From: Oryzias latipes
Taxonomy: Eukaryota > Chordata > Actinopteri > Beloniformes > Adrianichthyidae
DNA: 64,000 nt
Direction of reading: 5' to 3'
NCBI RefSeq assembly: GCF_002234675.1
Contig: NC_019867.2
Span: 24,031,042-24,095,041, forward strand
Shown here: piece after piece, positions 21,890 to 34,454 of the stretch
How the letters are laid out: the number at the start of each line of letters is the position of its first letter
Numbering within the stretch: the first letter of the stretch is position 1
Translations under genes and position numbers: made by a program
Notes under the pieces: generated by a model
Told to the model about the DNA's origin: nothing
The model's input: the letters and a program-made list of their open reading frames with translations, nothing else
The model's database searches: none

Positions 21890-22255
21890 TTTTTATCCCG
21901 TTTTACGCTTTTATGATACTATTTCACATTTTCACAAATCAGGTAAAGGTTTTACAAATCAGAAACTGTGTTTTATGTATTCTTTACTATCTAAATCAAA
22001 TTTTAATACAGGTTTCAGCAGTCCAGGTCCAGCGTTTTTTAAATAGGACCTGGGCTGAGGTGGACTCAGTGCATAAAATGCGATAAAAAAATCATCCTAT
22101 TTCACATTTTCACAAACCAGAAACTGTGTTTAATGTATTCTTTAGAATCAAATGCATAATTTATTCCAGGTTTAAGCAGTCTGGGTCCTGTGGTTTTTGA
22201 ACGGGGGACCCGGTTTTAGCAGAATATAGTGCTAAAAATGCAGTGAAATGTTCCT
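21890..22255 (+). repeat. Tandem duplication, two ~180-bp units
   Basis: The phrases atttcacattttcacaaa, cagaaactgtgtttwatgtattctttaka, caggtttmagcagtcyrggtcc recur in the same order at about 21918-22045 and 22100-22210. Origin unknown; no open frame is shared. Confidence 0.7.
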
Positions 22256-23224
22256 TTAGTGCCCTCGCAAAGCGCGAAAGCTGTGAATCAACTTTAACGT
22301 CGTTCCATCATGTAGCCATCAGGCTAAAAACGTTAGCATAAAGCTTCTCCCACATGTGTGTGCAGCTAGTAGCTACAAGCTCAAAAACACATTTTTTAGA
22401 CTGACGGCCAGGAGAGACTTTGCCGCGCGGAAAATGAGAGGCGGGAGATGCAAATTTGCCTGTGAATTGCGTTTGGCGTGAACACAGCTTCATTGGTCTT
22501 TCTGTACACTGGACTGGGTGTGTCTGCGCGTTAGCCGAAGCTAACAATAACCGGAATAAAACCTAGGGCTACCTTTGGCCAAACCAAATAACATCAAAAT
22601 TACACATTGTAACATTTAACACCAACATTTTCATTTACTTCACTTTCTCGTTCAGTTTACGATTCAGACTCCTGTATTGCTCCTTCTTTTCCCAGTGGTG
22701 TGTAGCAAAAGCCTATCCACTTCTGGTGTACATTCTGCAAACTGACCCCAGATCTGTCGTGGCGTCACTTTCGTGGTGATGTCACTTCTGCTAAGGCTTT
22801 CCTTTAATTTGCAGCCGTTTTCGTAGATTCATTGCTTTTTTTATGTTTGCATTTCATTTCTTTTTTTTTGCATCGCTTTTTTTTTTTTTTTTGCTGTGAT
22901 GGCGGTTATTATTTGCAGCATTTATTTTTTATTTGCATTTCATTTTCTTTTTGTTTGCAGTTGCTTTTTTTGTCTCTTCTTTTTTTTTGCTGCAATGGCA
23001 GTTCTCGGCCACCGTACGAAGGGAATGGTATCCCACAATTCCTAGCGCCGTCGATCTAACAGCAGCACCAAAGTTACACCTACTTAGCTGAATTAATTTG
23101 AATGAAAGTAAAATTAATGTCTGATAACTACGTGTTATTTTCAAGTTGACTGAACTCAAATTTTTTTTTTATCTTAACTGAAGCAAATAATTAACTTAGA
23201 TCAATGTAAAAAAGTTTATCTTTC
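22256..23224. other. Non-coding stretch with T-rich low-complexity block
   Basis: 22830-23000 is T-rich with repeated tttgcatttcatttctttttt and tttttgctgyratggc phrases, suggesting a local degenerate duplication. The rest is unclassified. Confidence 0.45.
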
Positions 23225-23512
23225 CAACATCCATACGTAGTCTTATCACCCTCTCAAGGTGGAAAAAATATTATCTGAGCTTCTTCATCCACTAAATCAT
23301 CTTCAAATGGACACGCCATGCTTCTTCACCTCTCTGAAAACAAACTAACCTTCAACATAACCTGCTCCAGACCAGGTTATGTTCAGAGCATGAGTTGCTA
23401 TGGCAACTAAGCATACCCTGAAACATACCTCTGTTTGTGGAACTGAAAGCTGAGGTTATCCGCTTTCTTAGCCTCAAACTTACCGTGGTAACTCACATAA
23501 CCTGCTTTTTGG
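23225..23512 (-). mobile_element. Partial copy of the CAG-flanked element, lacking the Harbinger insertion
   Basis: Reverse-complement match to both flanks of the Harbinger element at 18462-20126: gctctgaacataacctgg joins directly to tctggagcaggtt. It is the natural empty site for that insertion. The end nearest 23512 corresponds to the left terminus of the larger copy. Confidence 0.75.
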
Positions 23513-23524
23513 GGAAAAAAAACA

Positions 23525-23733
23525 GATCTTCCGTCTCCTCACCCTGTTTCTGACTTCGTTTGCATGCTGCCGGCCCAGACTCGCCTGGGTCTTGACTACC
23601 CTGTCTCTCTTCTGATGATCTGATGCCTGCTATTGTCCCCTGCCTATCTGACCCTGAGTTAGCTTTGTGGACTTTTAGCCGAGCTAATAAACCTGCTGCA
23701 TTTGGATCCAGCAGTCTGCCTGTTCTTGTGACA
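23525..23733 (+). mobile_element. Probable LTR 3' fragment
   Basis: Pyrimidine-rich sequence with aataaa at 23686-23691, then about 40 bases ending in cttgtgaca at 23733. The layout (polyadenylation signal close to a terminal TGACA) is like the 3' part of fish Ty3-type LTRs. No 5' end or target duplication was found. Confidence 0.35.
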
Positions 23734-26135
23734 GTAATAGCTGTTTATTTCTCAACTGAAGTTAATGGGATTTTGGCTTTTTGGGGGCAGTGGGTACTTC
23801 CTGTTTGGAATGTGAGGGGAAGGGTCACTCGGTCCAGCTCTCATATACAGTCAGTGGTCGTTTTCCACATTTAACCCAAACTGTTTAATCTTCCAGCTGC
23901 AGACACAGTTCTGCTACCTATGATTATGATTTTTTCTCCTCTTTTTTCCCCCCCGCAATTCCTGTCATTACGAGCTCCAGCTTTTCAACATATAAAGGCT
24001 GTACAGTTTTCCAGCGGAGCGTGTTCTTCCATGTATGAGTGGAGCTGAACTAATAGCTGGTAGCTGGGCAGGCTGTTTCCTGTGTTTATTTTCTTGTCAT
24101 TAAGAAGGCTCAAGGGGGAAAAACGAAGCTTCTATACCCTCGGTCACTAGAATTAAGTTGACCCAGCGTTTTCATTTCACTGGAGAAAAGGTAAAACTAA
24201 ACAAAAACCTCCTTTTTGCTGAGAACACAAAACCTAGGGAAAAAAGGTTAATTAAATAAAAGCCACACTTCTCCTAATGGACTTTTTTTTGCTCTAAACC
24301 ACTGCCAAACAGCGTGCAGGAGTGTGCTGGACAATTGCTTGAACGGAATTGTCCTCTGGTGAAGGAAAATAATGAAAAACTCACAAAAACAGAACGTTAT
24401 CTGGAGGGCTTATTTATTTTTATTTTTTTTCAAATATCAGGAAACACAATCACCTGACAGGTACCTAACTTGCATATTGACAATATCTCAGCTGAGTACA
24501 GTTCATCTGACAAGTTTCATTGTGCTTTGTTTTTTTTTCTGTTGTGCAGAAAAGCCTTGCATGAAATGTGGATAAACACTTTTCCTCTACGGGCTCCTGG
24601 AGTGGTGTACAAATTTATAATTTCGTGCCACCAAGCTTCCCACGGACAGCCTGTAGCCTGTAAGGGCAGTTGGAGCTAAGGCAAAAGAAATTCAGCTTTT
24701 GTCATTTAGTTTTCCTACTGGAACCCATTCACACCAGGCGCGGAGCTACAGGGGGCCAGCTGCCCCCCCAGCTTTGCCCCACACTTGCCCTAGCCAATCT
24801 TTGAGTCAATATTAGAATTATTTATAACAAATAATTTAGAAATCATCAGTACAAGCAAAAATAACAAGAGCAATATTTTAAAATGAAACAAAAACAACAA
24901 TAATAATAAAATGTTGGAAATACATATTTTTGCCCCTTTTCATTTGTAACGGCCTTCCCCATCCTTCCAAAGTCTTCTGTCCCCCTCCCGCTATCCATAA
25001 TATGTTCTATCCTCGCCCCTGTTTTACATAGAAATAGTGTGCAAGGTTATGTAGATGATCACCTCTTTTACTGGATCCACTTTTCTTTTATGCTTTGGAT
25101 TTGATCTGACTGTGTGACTGTCTCTCCTTCTGTCCCATCCTCTAAATCTTTGGCCATCCCATATAATCACATGACACATAAACTAACTGTAAATGGATTG
25201 CATGCAGCATATGCAGCCACTGATGCAGTCTCATTAATTAAAAAATTGTGTGACTCTCGTGTGTGTGTAGTATGTCAGTCATCTGAACAAAACAAATGAT
25301 AGCACAGTGGCTCATTTGGTTCCATTTTGTTGGAATGTTTGGTACACTTGCACGAAAGGAATTACTTTGCATTCAGTTACACACAGATGGCATGTGTTAA
25401 TAGTACATTAAAAACATACCAGCATGAACCAATCACAGATGCTATTCAGACTTAAAAGCACAAAACAGCAACTACAATCCTGTTATAAATTTGAAAAATC
25501 ATATTGTTTGTGTTAAGTTTTATCTACTCCTCTCACAGTTCTTAGCCTTTGCATTCATCAGTCCCAAATGCCTGAATATGAATTTACATAATTGTCAACA
25601 TGTTATGAAGTCTTCACAGGGTAATGCCTAAGACACAACTACCCTATTGGGTGGATACGAGCTGTCTGAGGGCAAACAATGGGCAAAAATGTTTATACAC
25701 ATGTTGTTCTACGGTCCTGCTGCGGGCCCAAGGTGGTAGAGAATACAACATTAAGTAGGGTAAAGAATTTGAAACTGAGGTAGATTGTATATATTAAAAA
25801 TAATAATAATAATAATAAAATAAAATAAAAAAGTATGCCCCTGAACCCACCCTGTGAACTGCACAAGGAGGCATTAGTGCTGTTCAGGTGATAAGTGTGT
25901 GCTCTTTTGTTGCAGCCTGACTGTTAGAAATGAGGAAATTAGAAAAACAAGGTGTACTTTGTGTGTGCATCCAACGGCCTCTTGCAGCGTTTGCACATTA
26001 GGGGCCGGTACGTGCACTTTACTAATGGCAGTGTAACCAAAGGGCATTTGTACAACAGCATCTTTTGTACATCACAAGTGCCTGTAACTTCCTTATCCTT
26101 ACAAATACGTTACAATACGATTACCACACACACAA
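23734..26135. other. Non-coding stretch
   Basis: No coding signal. Holds a cattcacaccaggcgcggag phrase near 24728 (possible MITE end) and an AT-rich taataa tract at about 25797-25830. 23985-24200 has complex composition and may be regulatory, unproven. Confidence 0.4.
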
Positions 26136-26270
26136 CACCAGGGACCGGGTCGCAGGGGCAGCAGCCTAAGCAAAGACTTCCCTGTCCCCGGACTCTTCCT
26201 CCAGCTCCTCTGGGGCGATCCCAAGACGTTCCAAGGTCAGCCGAGAGACGTAGTCTCCCCAGAATGTCCT
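26136..26270 (-). mobile_element. Rex3-like LINE 3' fragment
   Basis: On the minus strand: ggggagactacgtctctcgg, a LExxGE-type tail (gaggagctggaggaag) and ctgctgcccctgcgacccgg, matching 21560-21690. No GATG tail remains. Confidence 0.7.
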
Positions 26271-26452
26271 GTACTTTTAAAAAAGAAAGGAAAGTGGGAA
26301 AAATGTTTGAGAGATTTCTCTTTTTCAGGAATAACTAGTAAAATTCCACGAAGAACTCTCTTTGGATACTTCTGGAGTTCTTTTACTAAAAAACTTGTTA
26401 AAAGGCTGATCGTGCTTTTCTTATGTAATTCAGACAAAACTATATCCATATA

Positions 26453-26985
26453 TGTCACGGTGCCTCCGGCTGTTGCCTCCCCCTCCCTGCTCTCTCATTG
26501 GAACCAGCTGGCCTTCATCACCTCATCATCTGGCAGACCAGTCTTAAGGAGATCCACTCCAGCATTCTACGCCAGTCGTTGTACTCTCTCCAGTGCTTAC
26601 GCCTGGTCTCAAGCTAAGTAATCTCGCTCTAGCAAAAGTAAGCTTCGTAGTTACCGTTCTTGTCTCACGCCTTCAGGTCATCACCTCTCTGGTCACGCTG
26701 GTTCCTCGCTCCATTCCTGTTACGCCGCCCTCGGCGTTCCACTCGCCTCAAGCTGGTTACACCGTCCTCGGTGCCCAACCTCGCTCCAAGCTGGTCCCGC
26801 CGTCCTCGGCGCTCCACCTCGTCACAGGCTGTCTACACCGTCCTCGGTGCTCCACCTCGCCTCCAGCAGTTTCCCGCATCCACGACGTCCACTCCATCTC
26901 AAATTAAACATCCTGATTCTACCTCGCCTCCTGAGTTTCTTCCGGGTTCCAGCATCTGGGTCTCCCTAGTAGTCCGATCATGACA
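26453..26985 (+). mobile_element. Solo LTR (533 bp), related to the sushi-type LTR
   Basis: Bounded by tgtcacgg...catgaca, with catata repeated on both sides (26447-26452; 26986-26991). It shares the plan of the 471-bp LTR: cttaagga at 26543, a cgttgtactc phrase about 30 bases downstream where transcription should start, aaattaaac near the 3' end, and a terminal ttccgggttccagcatctggg. The extra length is a tandem repeat (26700-26870). Divergence from the 471-bp family is obvious, so it is a separate, older subfamily. The many frames across it are not genes. Confidence 0.8.
26700..26870 (+). repeat. ~38-bp tandem repeat inside the LTR, about 4 copies
   Basis: Units marked by ccgtcctcggtgcyccacctcg alternate cgccctcggcg and accgtcctcggtg forms. 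Lies in the transcribed R region by analogy with the 471-bp LTR. Confidence 0.7.
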
Positions 26986-26991
26986 CATATA

Positions 26992-27450
26992 TACAGTATG
27001 ATAATATATTACCTTTGGTACACTAAAGAACGATTTTTTAAAATGAAATATTTGTGATTTTTGCAGCTCATTTTCCTACCCAAAAGTAAGACGACTCGAT
27101 TTCTGAGGCACCGCCTTTCGCTCCTCGTGGGTGCCGCCCATTTCAAGACATCACCCTAGAGCCGGCTTCAGCACCGTGTCTGCGTCTCGCCCACGAAAAC
27201 AAAACAACATTCAAACTTTTGCAAGGATGGATGTGCATTTTGTGCATAAAAAATGAACGCATTTTTGCTGATCACTGCTAGCTCAGCAGAGAAAGTGGAT
27301 GTGTGTGTGTTAGCCTTGGGGCGGTGCTGGCAGCACAGACTCTGTTCTCACTTATCTACATCACAGCGGGAGAACCTACTCGTTTTTTTGTGAGGACTGT
27401 ACCTTATAATACACTTAAACACTCAAATAGTGGATTTAGCATGGTATAGT
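26992..27450. other. Non-coding stretch
   Basis: No gene found. 27090-27360 is more GC-rich with a short TG run; possibly part of an unrecognised repeat. Confidence 0.4.
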
Positions 27451-27655
27451 CCCTTGTGCCATCTTAGATGACCCCACCCTTACATTGACGTGTTCTCCCT
27501 ACCATGACAAAGGTGGATAAAGGTGGAAAGATTTCATGTAATCCATGGACACCAGTGAGGTTCACAAATCATTGAAGAAAAAAGGTTCAGCGCACTGTCT
27601 AGTGGGTCTAGATGACCCAACTCCCAATGGTAAAGTGCGTAGGATAGCACAAGGG
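27451..27655. mobile_element. TTAA-type (piggyBac-like) MITE, 205 bp
   Basis: Ends cccttgtgccatcttagatgac and, inverted, ggatagcacaaggg; TTAA follows the right end (27656-27659), while the left flank has decayed to tagt. The interior phrases ccaccctta, cattgacgtg, gtggataaagg, tccatggacaccagtgagg and gttcagcgcactgtctagtg recur in the other copies. TTAA targets and ccc-starting ends are the mark of piggyBac-like elements. Nothing is encoded. Confidence 0.75.
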
Positions 27656-27659
27656 TTAA

Positions 27660-29645
27660 AACATGGTGGGTAATTGCATACTATTCAGGTAAAGGGAAAA
27701 CATCACAGCTGTTTTGTCTGTCTCTCTATTTTGGGGAACATATCTGATAAAAAATGTCACAGTTAATTCTGTTGCGATGTTACTCTGTTATTCTGCAACA
27801 CAAGGAACACATTCAGCTTGATAAACAAATTAATGAGATATCTGTTGGTCCCTTTTTTTCTTTTTTTGTTCTTTCTCATTACTGTCCCCTGTCCCCGTGG
27901 CGCTTTGGTAAAGCCAGTGCTTTTGTCTGAGTTGCTGCTAAAAATCATTTATCAAACATGGCACATTGTTGCACAATGTCAATGTCAGCACACAGCCCTG
28001 GAGGAAAATGTAGATCAAGTTTGGCATTTTAATTGTTTGGCAAGTATGTAGCTGCTGCAAATTATGTTGAGTCTCCCTGAGCAATTTTCAGTGGGACTGA
28101 AATCCAAATTAAATTCCCTCCACTTGGGTTTACAAAGACGCAGTCGCTGCACGATACTCTCTCCAGCTGATGGAAGTTTTCACATTTCCTGTACGGGGAC
28201 ACAAAAAAAAACAAAAAACATAATACAATCAGCGGGAAAGGTTACTTAAAGAGGCTCATTCTGAAAGAAAGTAGAAGTTTATGTTGGCTGCAGGGCAGCA
28301 ATTCCCGAGGTTCCTGCTGCACTTGTTAGCTGTGCAGATGTGAGTTTTTCTGCAGGTGTTTTGGCTTCCAAATGCATGCCAAATAAACACGCGTGTTCCA
28401 TTAATTAGTTTTCTGATCTGCTTTGCATAGGAGAACACAAGAACTGCCGTGGTGGCACAGCAGTCAGCATCACACAAGTGTGGAATCTGTCAAGCAATTC
28501 CCCATAAATGCATGAAAAAAAAAAATGTAACAGCTTGAAGCATAATTCACAACCCTTGTGGTTTCAGCTGACATTGTATCAGAGCATTTTAAAAAGCTGC
28601 TGGAAAGCTTTTATTGCAGTTTATTGTATGCTGGAACTTTATCCACAAATCGAAACAAAAACAAATGAAATCTTTTTTCAGTTTAAAAGAGTCAGGATCT
28701 AAAGCCTTTATCCACATAATAATAGATAAACATTAATCTACACAAAAAACTCAAAGCAGTTTTCACAAGTTTCTTGTCAGACATTACCAGTATATTTAAT
28801 CCAGCTGAAAAATCTCTCCAAAGCTTTTTTTACATTATGTTATATACGCTGTCTGCCTGCTGTCACTCCTCCTGCATATAGGATTTGTGCGCGTGCTTCT
28901 CCAGGTTATTTCTACATAAATGGTGACCTTTTGCTATTCCACTGGGGACATGCAGCCTTTTTCCCTGAAGCCCAGAGAACACAGAGGCTGCTCTCTGTGC
29001 AGGAGTCCAGCTGCTGCTGCTGCTGAAGCCTGTTGCCCCACAGTTCTACGTCTGCATAGATTTCTCTTTTTCATCTCATCATGTCTGACCACAGAGTCCA
29101 TACTCTGAATGGAAAATGAGGATCCCTGCTGGGAGAGCTCTGTTGGTCGCGCTGCATCACTCTGCTGTAGTTTGGGCTACGGTGCTGTGCTTTAAATAAA
29201 CAAATCTTTATTCTTGCCATTTCTTTTCAATTTCTTTTCATATATTTACCTTAATTGTAGTTATATATTCCCTGTGATTTTTGCTGTGTTCTTTGTCTTC
29301 CTCCTCCTTTGTCTTTATATTCTTCCTCCTTTTACTTTGGTCACAACTTCCCTCACAGGTGGAAACAGGCTGTCTGCAAACGAAAAATTGGCAAACCTGT
29401 ACGCAGGTGACCCACTCCAAATTGGTATCGTGGACCACTTGGTAGAGCAAAAATGTTTATGCACAGCTTTCTAATGGCACGACGCGAGTAACAGGTTAAA
29501 GCAAACACTTAAACAAAATGTAAGGGTAAGTAAGGGTGGAGTGGGTGAGACACAGGCACGCTGTACAGATTTTTCCTTCAGCGCACTAAACAAGGAGCCC
29601 GTTGGTGCTGACTGAGGAGTGAATGCATAATGGACATACTGTACA
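27660..29645. other. Non-coding stretch
   Basis: No coding or repeat signature recognised. 28050-28500 has complex composition; open frames there are under 80 codons and unsupported. Confidence 0.4.
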
Positions 29646-29725
29646 TTGTAAGCGCTTTGAGCGTCCGGAAAAGCGCAGATAAATCCAAATTAATTTTATT
29701 CTTATCATTATTATTATCATTATTT
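29646..29725 (+). repeat. LINE/SINE 3' tail
   Basis: attgtaagcgctttgagcgtc followed by aaaagcgcagataaatcc and an atta-rich tail is the conserved 3' end shared by several fish LINE/SINE families. Confidence 0.5.
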
Positions 29726-29939
29726 AACACGATTTGTAGCCGTAGAATAGAGGAAAAGAAGAGCGTACCAGTAGTTTGTGTTAGTATTCTACGGGCGCTT
29801 GGGCATCACCTGTACACCCTGTGCATGCAGTAATGTAGTAGAGTGCGGCGTAAGGACACTGTACGACAGCTTCACCCATGAGTGTGTGTAACTTACATTA
29901 TCCATATAAATACTTCATGATACACCTACTTACTGTACG

Positions 29940-30150
29940 ACAGTGATACATTCCACGTCACTTAAGGTGGCCGCACAAGCTGCAAGGGAATACAGACACA
30001 CCTGTGCTCTCCTTAAGATGCAGCCCAACCTCTGGACACCCCAAAAAACCCACTGCTCCCCTGGTAAACCGCTTGTAGAGATGCATGGGACTAAAGCTAC
30101 CTCTGCTTCAGGCGTTAAACATGAACGTATTAAACACAGGACATTTACCA
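29940..30150 (+). repeat. Fragment related to the L2-type copy at 5.7 kb
   Basis: acttaaggtggccgcacaagctgcaagggaa and the following cagacacacctgt match the beginning of the copy near 5697-5745. Probably the segment just upstream of the endonuclease in that LINE. Confidence 0.4.
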
Positions 30151-30266
30151 CGTGTTAAGCCTGTGGTGTTCTTTCTGAGCGCATGTTCGCCACTTACAGT
30201 GTGAAGGCACTTGGTGCCAAATTTCAAAGCTGTCAAAGCGGTGTAAATCTTGTGAATCTTTTGTAG

Positions 30267-30289
30267 CCCCCCCCCCCCCCCCCCCCCCC
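30267..30289 (+). repeat. Poly-C tract, 23 bases
   Basis: Uninterrupted C run; length likely uncertain. Confidence 0.9.
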
Positions 30290-30339
30290 AACCCCCACAG
30301 GTCTCTTGTGATACATGAAAGACTTGGTGTCATGTAATT

Positions 30340-30665
30340 CCAGCCGGGCACACACTGCAGTTAGCAAGTTCTCCTCCATGACTAATTTTCAAATGGTTGG
30401 CACGTCCGTGAAGGAAAAAGGGACGCCTTCCATGCGTCACTACTAAATCCAAGACCCTGATTGGTCAAAGTTCAAATTGTTCAACTTGCAACACGCATTC
30501 AATGGCGACACGTTTTGTACATAGAGCCCAAAAACGGTCATAAAAATGTATATAATGTTGCGTGAAAGTTTTGAACTTTAAATGTGCATATATGTGCATT
30601 TACATGTACAGTTTTTATTGGAAGTGGGCCTGAACGCCCATGGTTAAGGGCAATATGAACATAGC
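30340..30665. mobile_element. Partial copy of the 'attcacaccaggc' MITE family
   Basis: Shares ccctgattggtc, cgcattcaatggc, acacgttttgtacatag and gcccaaaaacgg with the copies at 35757-36330 and 43395-43903. Ends in atatgaacatagc, a decayed terminus. Confidence 0.55.
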
Positions 30666-33600
30666 TTAAGGCTTCATGATTTGGACTTGAACTGATTTGG
30701 TTGATTCAGCAAACACCAGTTTGTTGAAGAAATCTCCACCATTTTTTTCCACTTACATCCATCCCTTTGTGCTTCTGAGACTGTTCTTCCTTCCTCCCTC
30801 GCTTCCTTATTGGCCTCCTCCCTCCCGTCACTCGCTTCTCACATCCGCCACTCTTTGCCTTCCTGTCTTTGTCAATCTGAACTTCCAGGAATTCACATGG
30901 AGGAAGTGTTGCCTTCTGAGCTTGATAACCGTTGACCCACTCTCAGCTGTTTCTGTCATGTACTGGTGATGCAGGCCCCAAAATGCAGGAGAAGCAGGCT
31001 TGTGACAACAACTTAACACAAGCAGAAATTACACAGGATAAAAACAAACCATTTAAACCGGAAAAATACACAACGGAAGAACAATGATTCAAGATGTATT
31101 TATTGTGAATTGTGTCTTATATTTCAACATAGGGCACAGATGGAGTTACTCAGACCCTGAAGCAAACATGCAGAACAATAAATAACAATAAAGAGACAAT
31201 GCGCATAAAACAGAAATTATAAGTAAAAATAGTAAAACATGATTATAATTACAGAGAGGAGCAACTGTTTCACGACTGAAAAAGAGCTTAAGCAATGAAA
31301 ACTCAGACAAAAGACACCAATCTCATAACGGAATTATTGTTTATTAAATTGCTCACAACCCTGTGCTACTATTGGACCTTTTTTTTTTCCAGTAGGGCTA
31401 CAGCCAAGAACCAATTACTAAATTATGTCATCATTGTTTGAAAGCACAAAATGGAAATGAAACAAGTCTTTTATTGAATAGAATAAAAGCATTTTAGTTA
31501 TTAAATAAATTGTAATGAAAGCATGAAACAGCTTTTATTGTTCTAGAAATTAAAAATTTGCAGTTTTATTTTAAATATCAATAGATTTTTTTTTGTCTAT
31601 TCAGAATTTTAATTTTTTTTTACCTCTCATTCTAATAGGAGTTTATTTTAAATTAAACTAAATTATTTTATATTTTTAAAACTTTCTAAAACTAAACATT
31701 AAATTCAAACACTTCCATTTAAATGACTGAATAAGTTAGATTAATCTATGTATTTTTTTTCCTTTTTATTGCATGATAAACAACAAACAAACACAAAAAC
31801 ACACATACCATGAACTTTGACAGCATTTAGACATGCTCATTGGATGTGCCGATGGTTCTAATCCCATTTGTCAAGTAATATTTTCTCAGAAGCAGTTCTA
31901 GATTTCATCTGCATGTCCATCTATGACTAATGGGCATGCTAGATGAGTCTGTGTAAAACGTGCTCGCACAATTCAACAGTAGAGCCCATTTTTGCCTTGT
32001 CTGACAAATTGGGAACGCATACAAAGCGCAGAATTTAAAGACACAAAAACTCTAGAAATGCAATAAAAAGGTATAATCAGAGAGGCTGCATGTGTACAGC
32101 TCATTTCACACTGGCTTGACAAAAGGAGTGCCCTTGAATGTAAAAAACAAATTATAGCCACTTTCCTGCAAACAAATCTTCCCAAAGCCTGGATTGAAGC
32201 ACATTTTATAAAAACATTGGTTTAAATTGAACTGAATTTGATAAATCTGTCATCTGACAAGCTCAAACTTATTTTAGCTAAAACTTAAATCAGATATGGA
32301 AATCTGATGGTACAGGTGCAGAGAACAGACAAAACCAATGGGGAGGAGTCTATTGGAACAAGAAACATGCATCACCGGCTTGTTCTTTAGAGCCCTACGT
32401 CTCTCTGCTGCAGGATCAACCTGTCAGTGCAGCTCAGACTTCTATCACTTCATAGATGCAATGTGTATACATATCTATTAAAATAAAGCGGACCTCCTCT
32501 ACATGAATAAATATTACAATTTGCATTTTCTGAGTATCTGGTAAATAACCTGTCAACAAAAAAAAAATAAAAAAACAAACTAGTGATCTGGTAAATAAAT
32601 GAAATTATTGTTATCCCTGGATGAAAATGCATAACAGTCCCACGATGATATTTTGGATTAAAACATGTATTCAGTATTCTCTAGGTACCCTTCAAGTTTA
32701 CACACACACACATTTTGTGCATTAACAGCCCATCTAGCTGATATTGGGGCAAATAGACATTGAATGTTTTTGTAATGGCTGCTGTTTTGGATTTTCCTCA
32801 TGGCTAATGGGTTTCTCTAAAGAGGGGATCAAGGGGCACATCCATGCCAAATTCATAATTTGTTTAAAACATCAATCTATACGGCTCTGATAATAAGAGC
32901 AAATGTATCATATTTTATGAATACTTTGGAACCAGGCCTCATTTAGGCTAATCAAAATTTACGGAACAAATTCTATTGAGAAAACTGTAAGGAGAATATG
33001 AAAATGCAGACATGAATGTGAATATGTTTGCTGTACCTTGATTTTTAATACGTGTTATTTTTCAAATTCAGGTTGTTGTTTTTCTTCTATTTATTGGGAG
33101 GACTGAAAAGTATTTTTTATATATTTTGTTTATTTTAATGTTTAGGGATTTTTTTTGTTTTATTCTCCCTTAAGAAAAAAAGTATTTCTGAACTGAAGTA
33201 AGCATTTTCCCCCCAAATAATGTTTGTTTGTTCTTTTGCATCAAACAATCAAAAGATGATGTTGCCATCCTAATCTCATTCCTATTCCATTTTGAGACAT
33301 ATTCCAGAAAATGTCTTCCATACTTTTGTCCAAAACACATCAAAGATAAATAACAACAGCGTGAAAACAATATAATGAGACAAAAAAAGTTGTTTTTGTC
33401 GTTGGTGTTGCATGTTTATTCTCCCAACAATGCATTAATATGCAGAAATCCAGGCAGATTACTCACTCATCGATATTCTATTATGTTCATGACTTAGGAC
33501 AGTGTGAATATATTAAATATATGGGTCTTAAGTCACGTACCTTTTAAAATATGCACAAAAAGCAGTTTTGCCAGCAAAAAGGTCTTCGATCCCTCAGTTA

Positions 33601-34454
33601 ACCAACTTTAATGAAGCTCATAATAGGTTTTCATTGTTATCTGAACAGTCCATTTGTCAGAGCAGCAATCGTTTATAGTAATAGCAAAGAATCAAGTGTT
33701 TGAGCGGACGGGTTTGCAGGAGATCTCCTGTCTGGAGTTCACAGAGGTCCACGTACATCGACCACGTGTCCCTGTCTTATTTCCTTTCAACCTTGAAATG
33801 CAGTTCGATAGCCCAGGAATCTGATCTGCACACTCACTCTCGCGCAGGATTGTAATCTTTGCTCCAAAGAGCTTAGCTAAGCTCCTTTCAACACATTATC
33901 AGCTCGCTGCAAGCTCACAGACTCACCTCGCACCCACTCTCACCAGTTTATCTAATTGCTGCACAATTCTGCCAATTCCTAACATGTAATTTAGTTTCAT
34001 CCCATTTAGCAAAGCTGCCTCTTTTTTTCGTTTTACATGAAAAAAAAAGTGTGAGCAAAACACATTCTTTGGCAGGATTCAGTGGCAAATCTCAACACTT
34101 CTAAAAATAAATACTTTTCACTTGATACATACATAAACTTATGAGAAATTGGAATCACCATAAAGTGGATAAACCTTTTAATCTCTTTGTTTTGTTTTTC
34201 CAAGTCAAGTTCTATCTCAAAAGCGGATTATGTTTCCAACTCACAACAACAAGAGTACGGTGACCGGCAGGGCAACCCAAATATAGAGATTAATCATTTT
34301 TCACAGCCTAAACCTTCTGCCAGACAGACGGGGGTGAAAGGGCTCAGAGGAGTGTTTGCTCAAAAAGCATTTGGAAAGTCACAACAAAGCCACCTTCAAG
34401 GCTCAAGACGCTTTAGCTTACGGAGAAGTTCACCTTCGCTATGAGCTAAAAAAG
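30666..34454. other. AT-rich non-coding stretch
   Basis: No gene found in 3.8 kb. At about 30957-31080 a tgtcatgtactgg / gccccaaaatgcagg segment looks like the edge of an old LTR element but lacks a partner. 31440-31760 and 33050-33160 are A/T homopolymer-rich. Confidence 0.45.

Noticed and set aside
26593-26983. Overlapping 104-107-codon frames
   Set aside because: Lie inside a delimited solo LTR; repetitiveness comes from its 38-bp tandem repeat.
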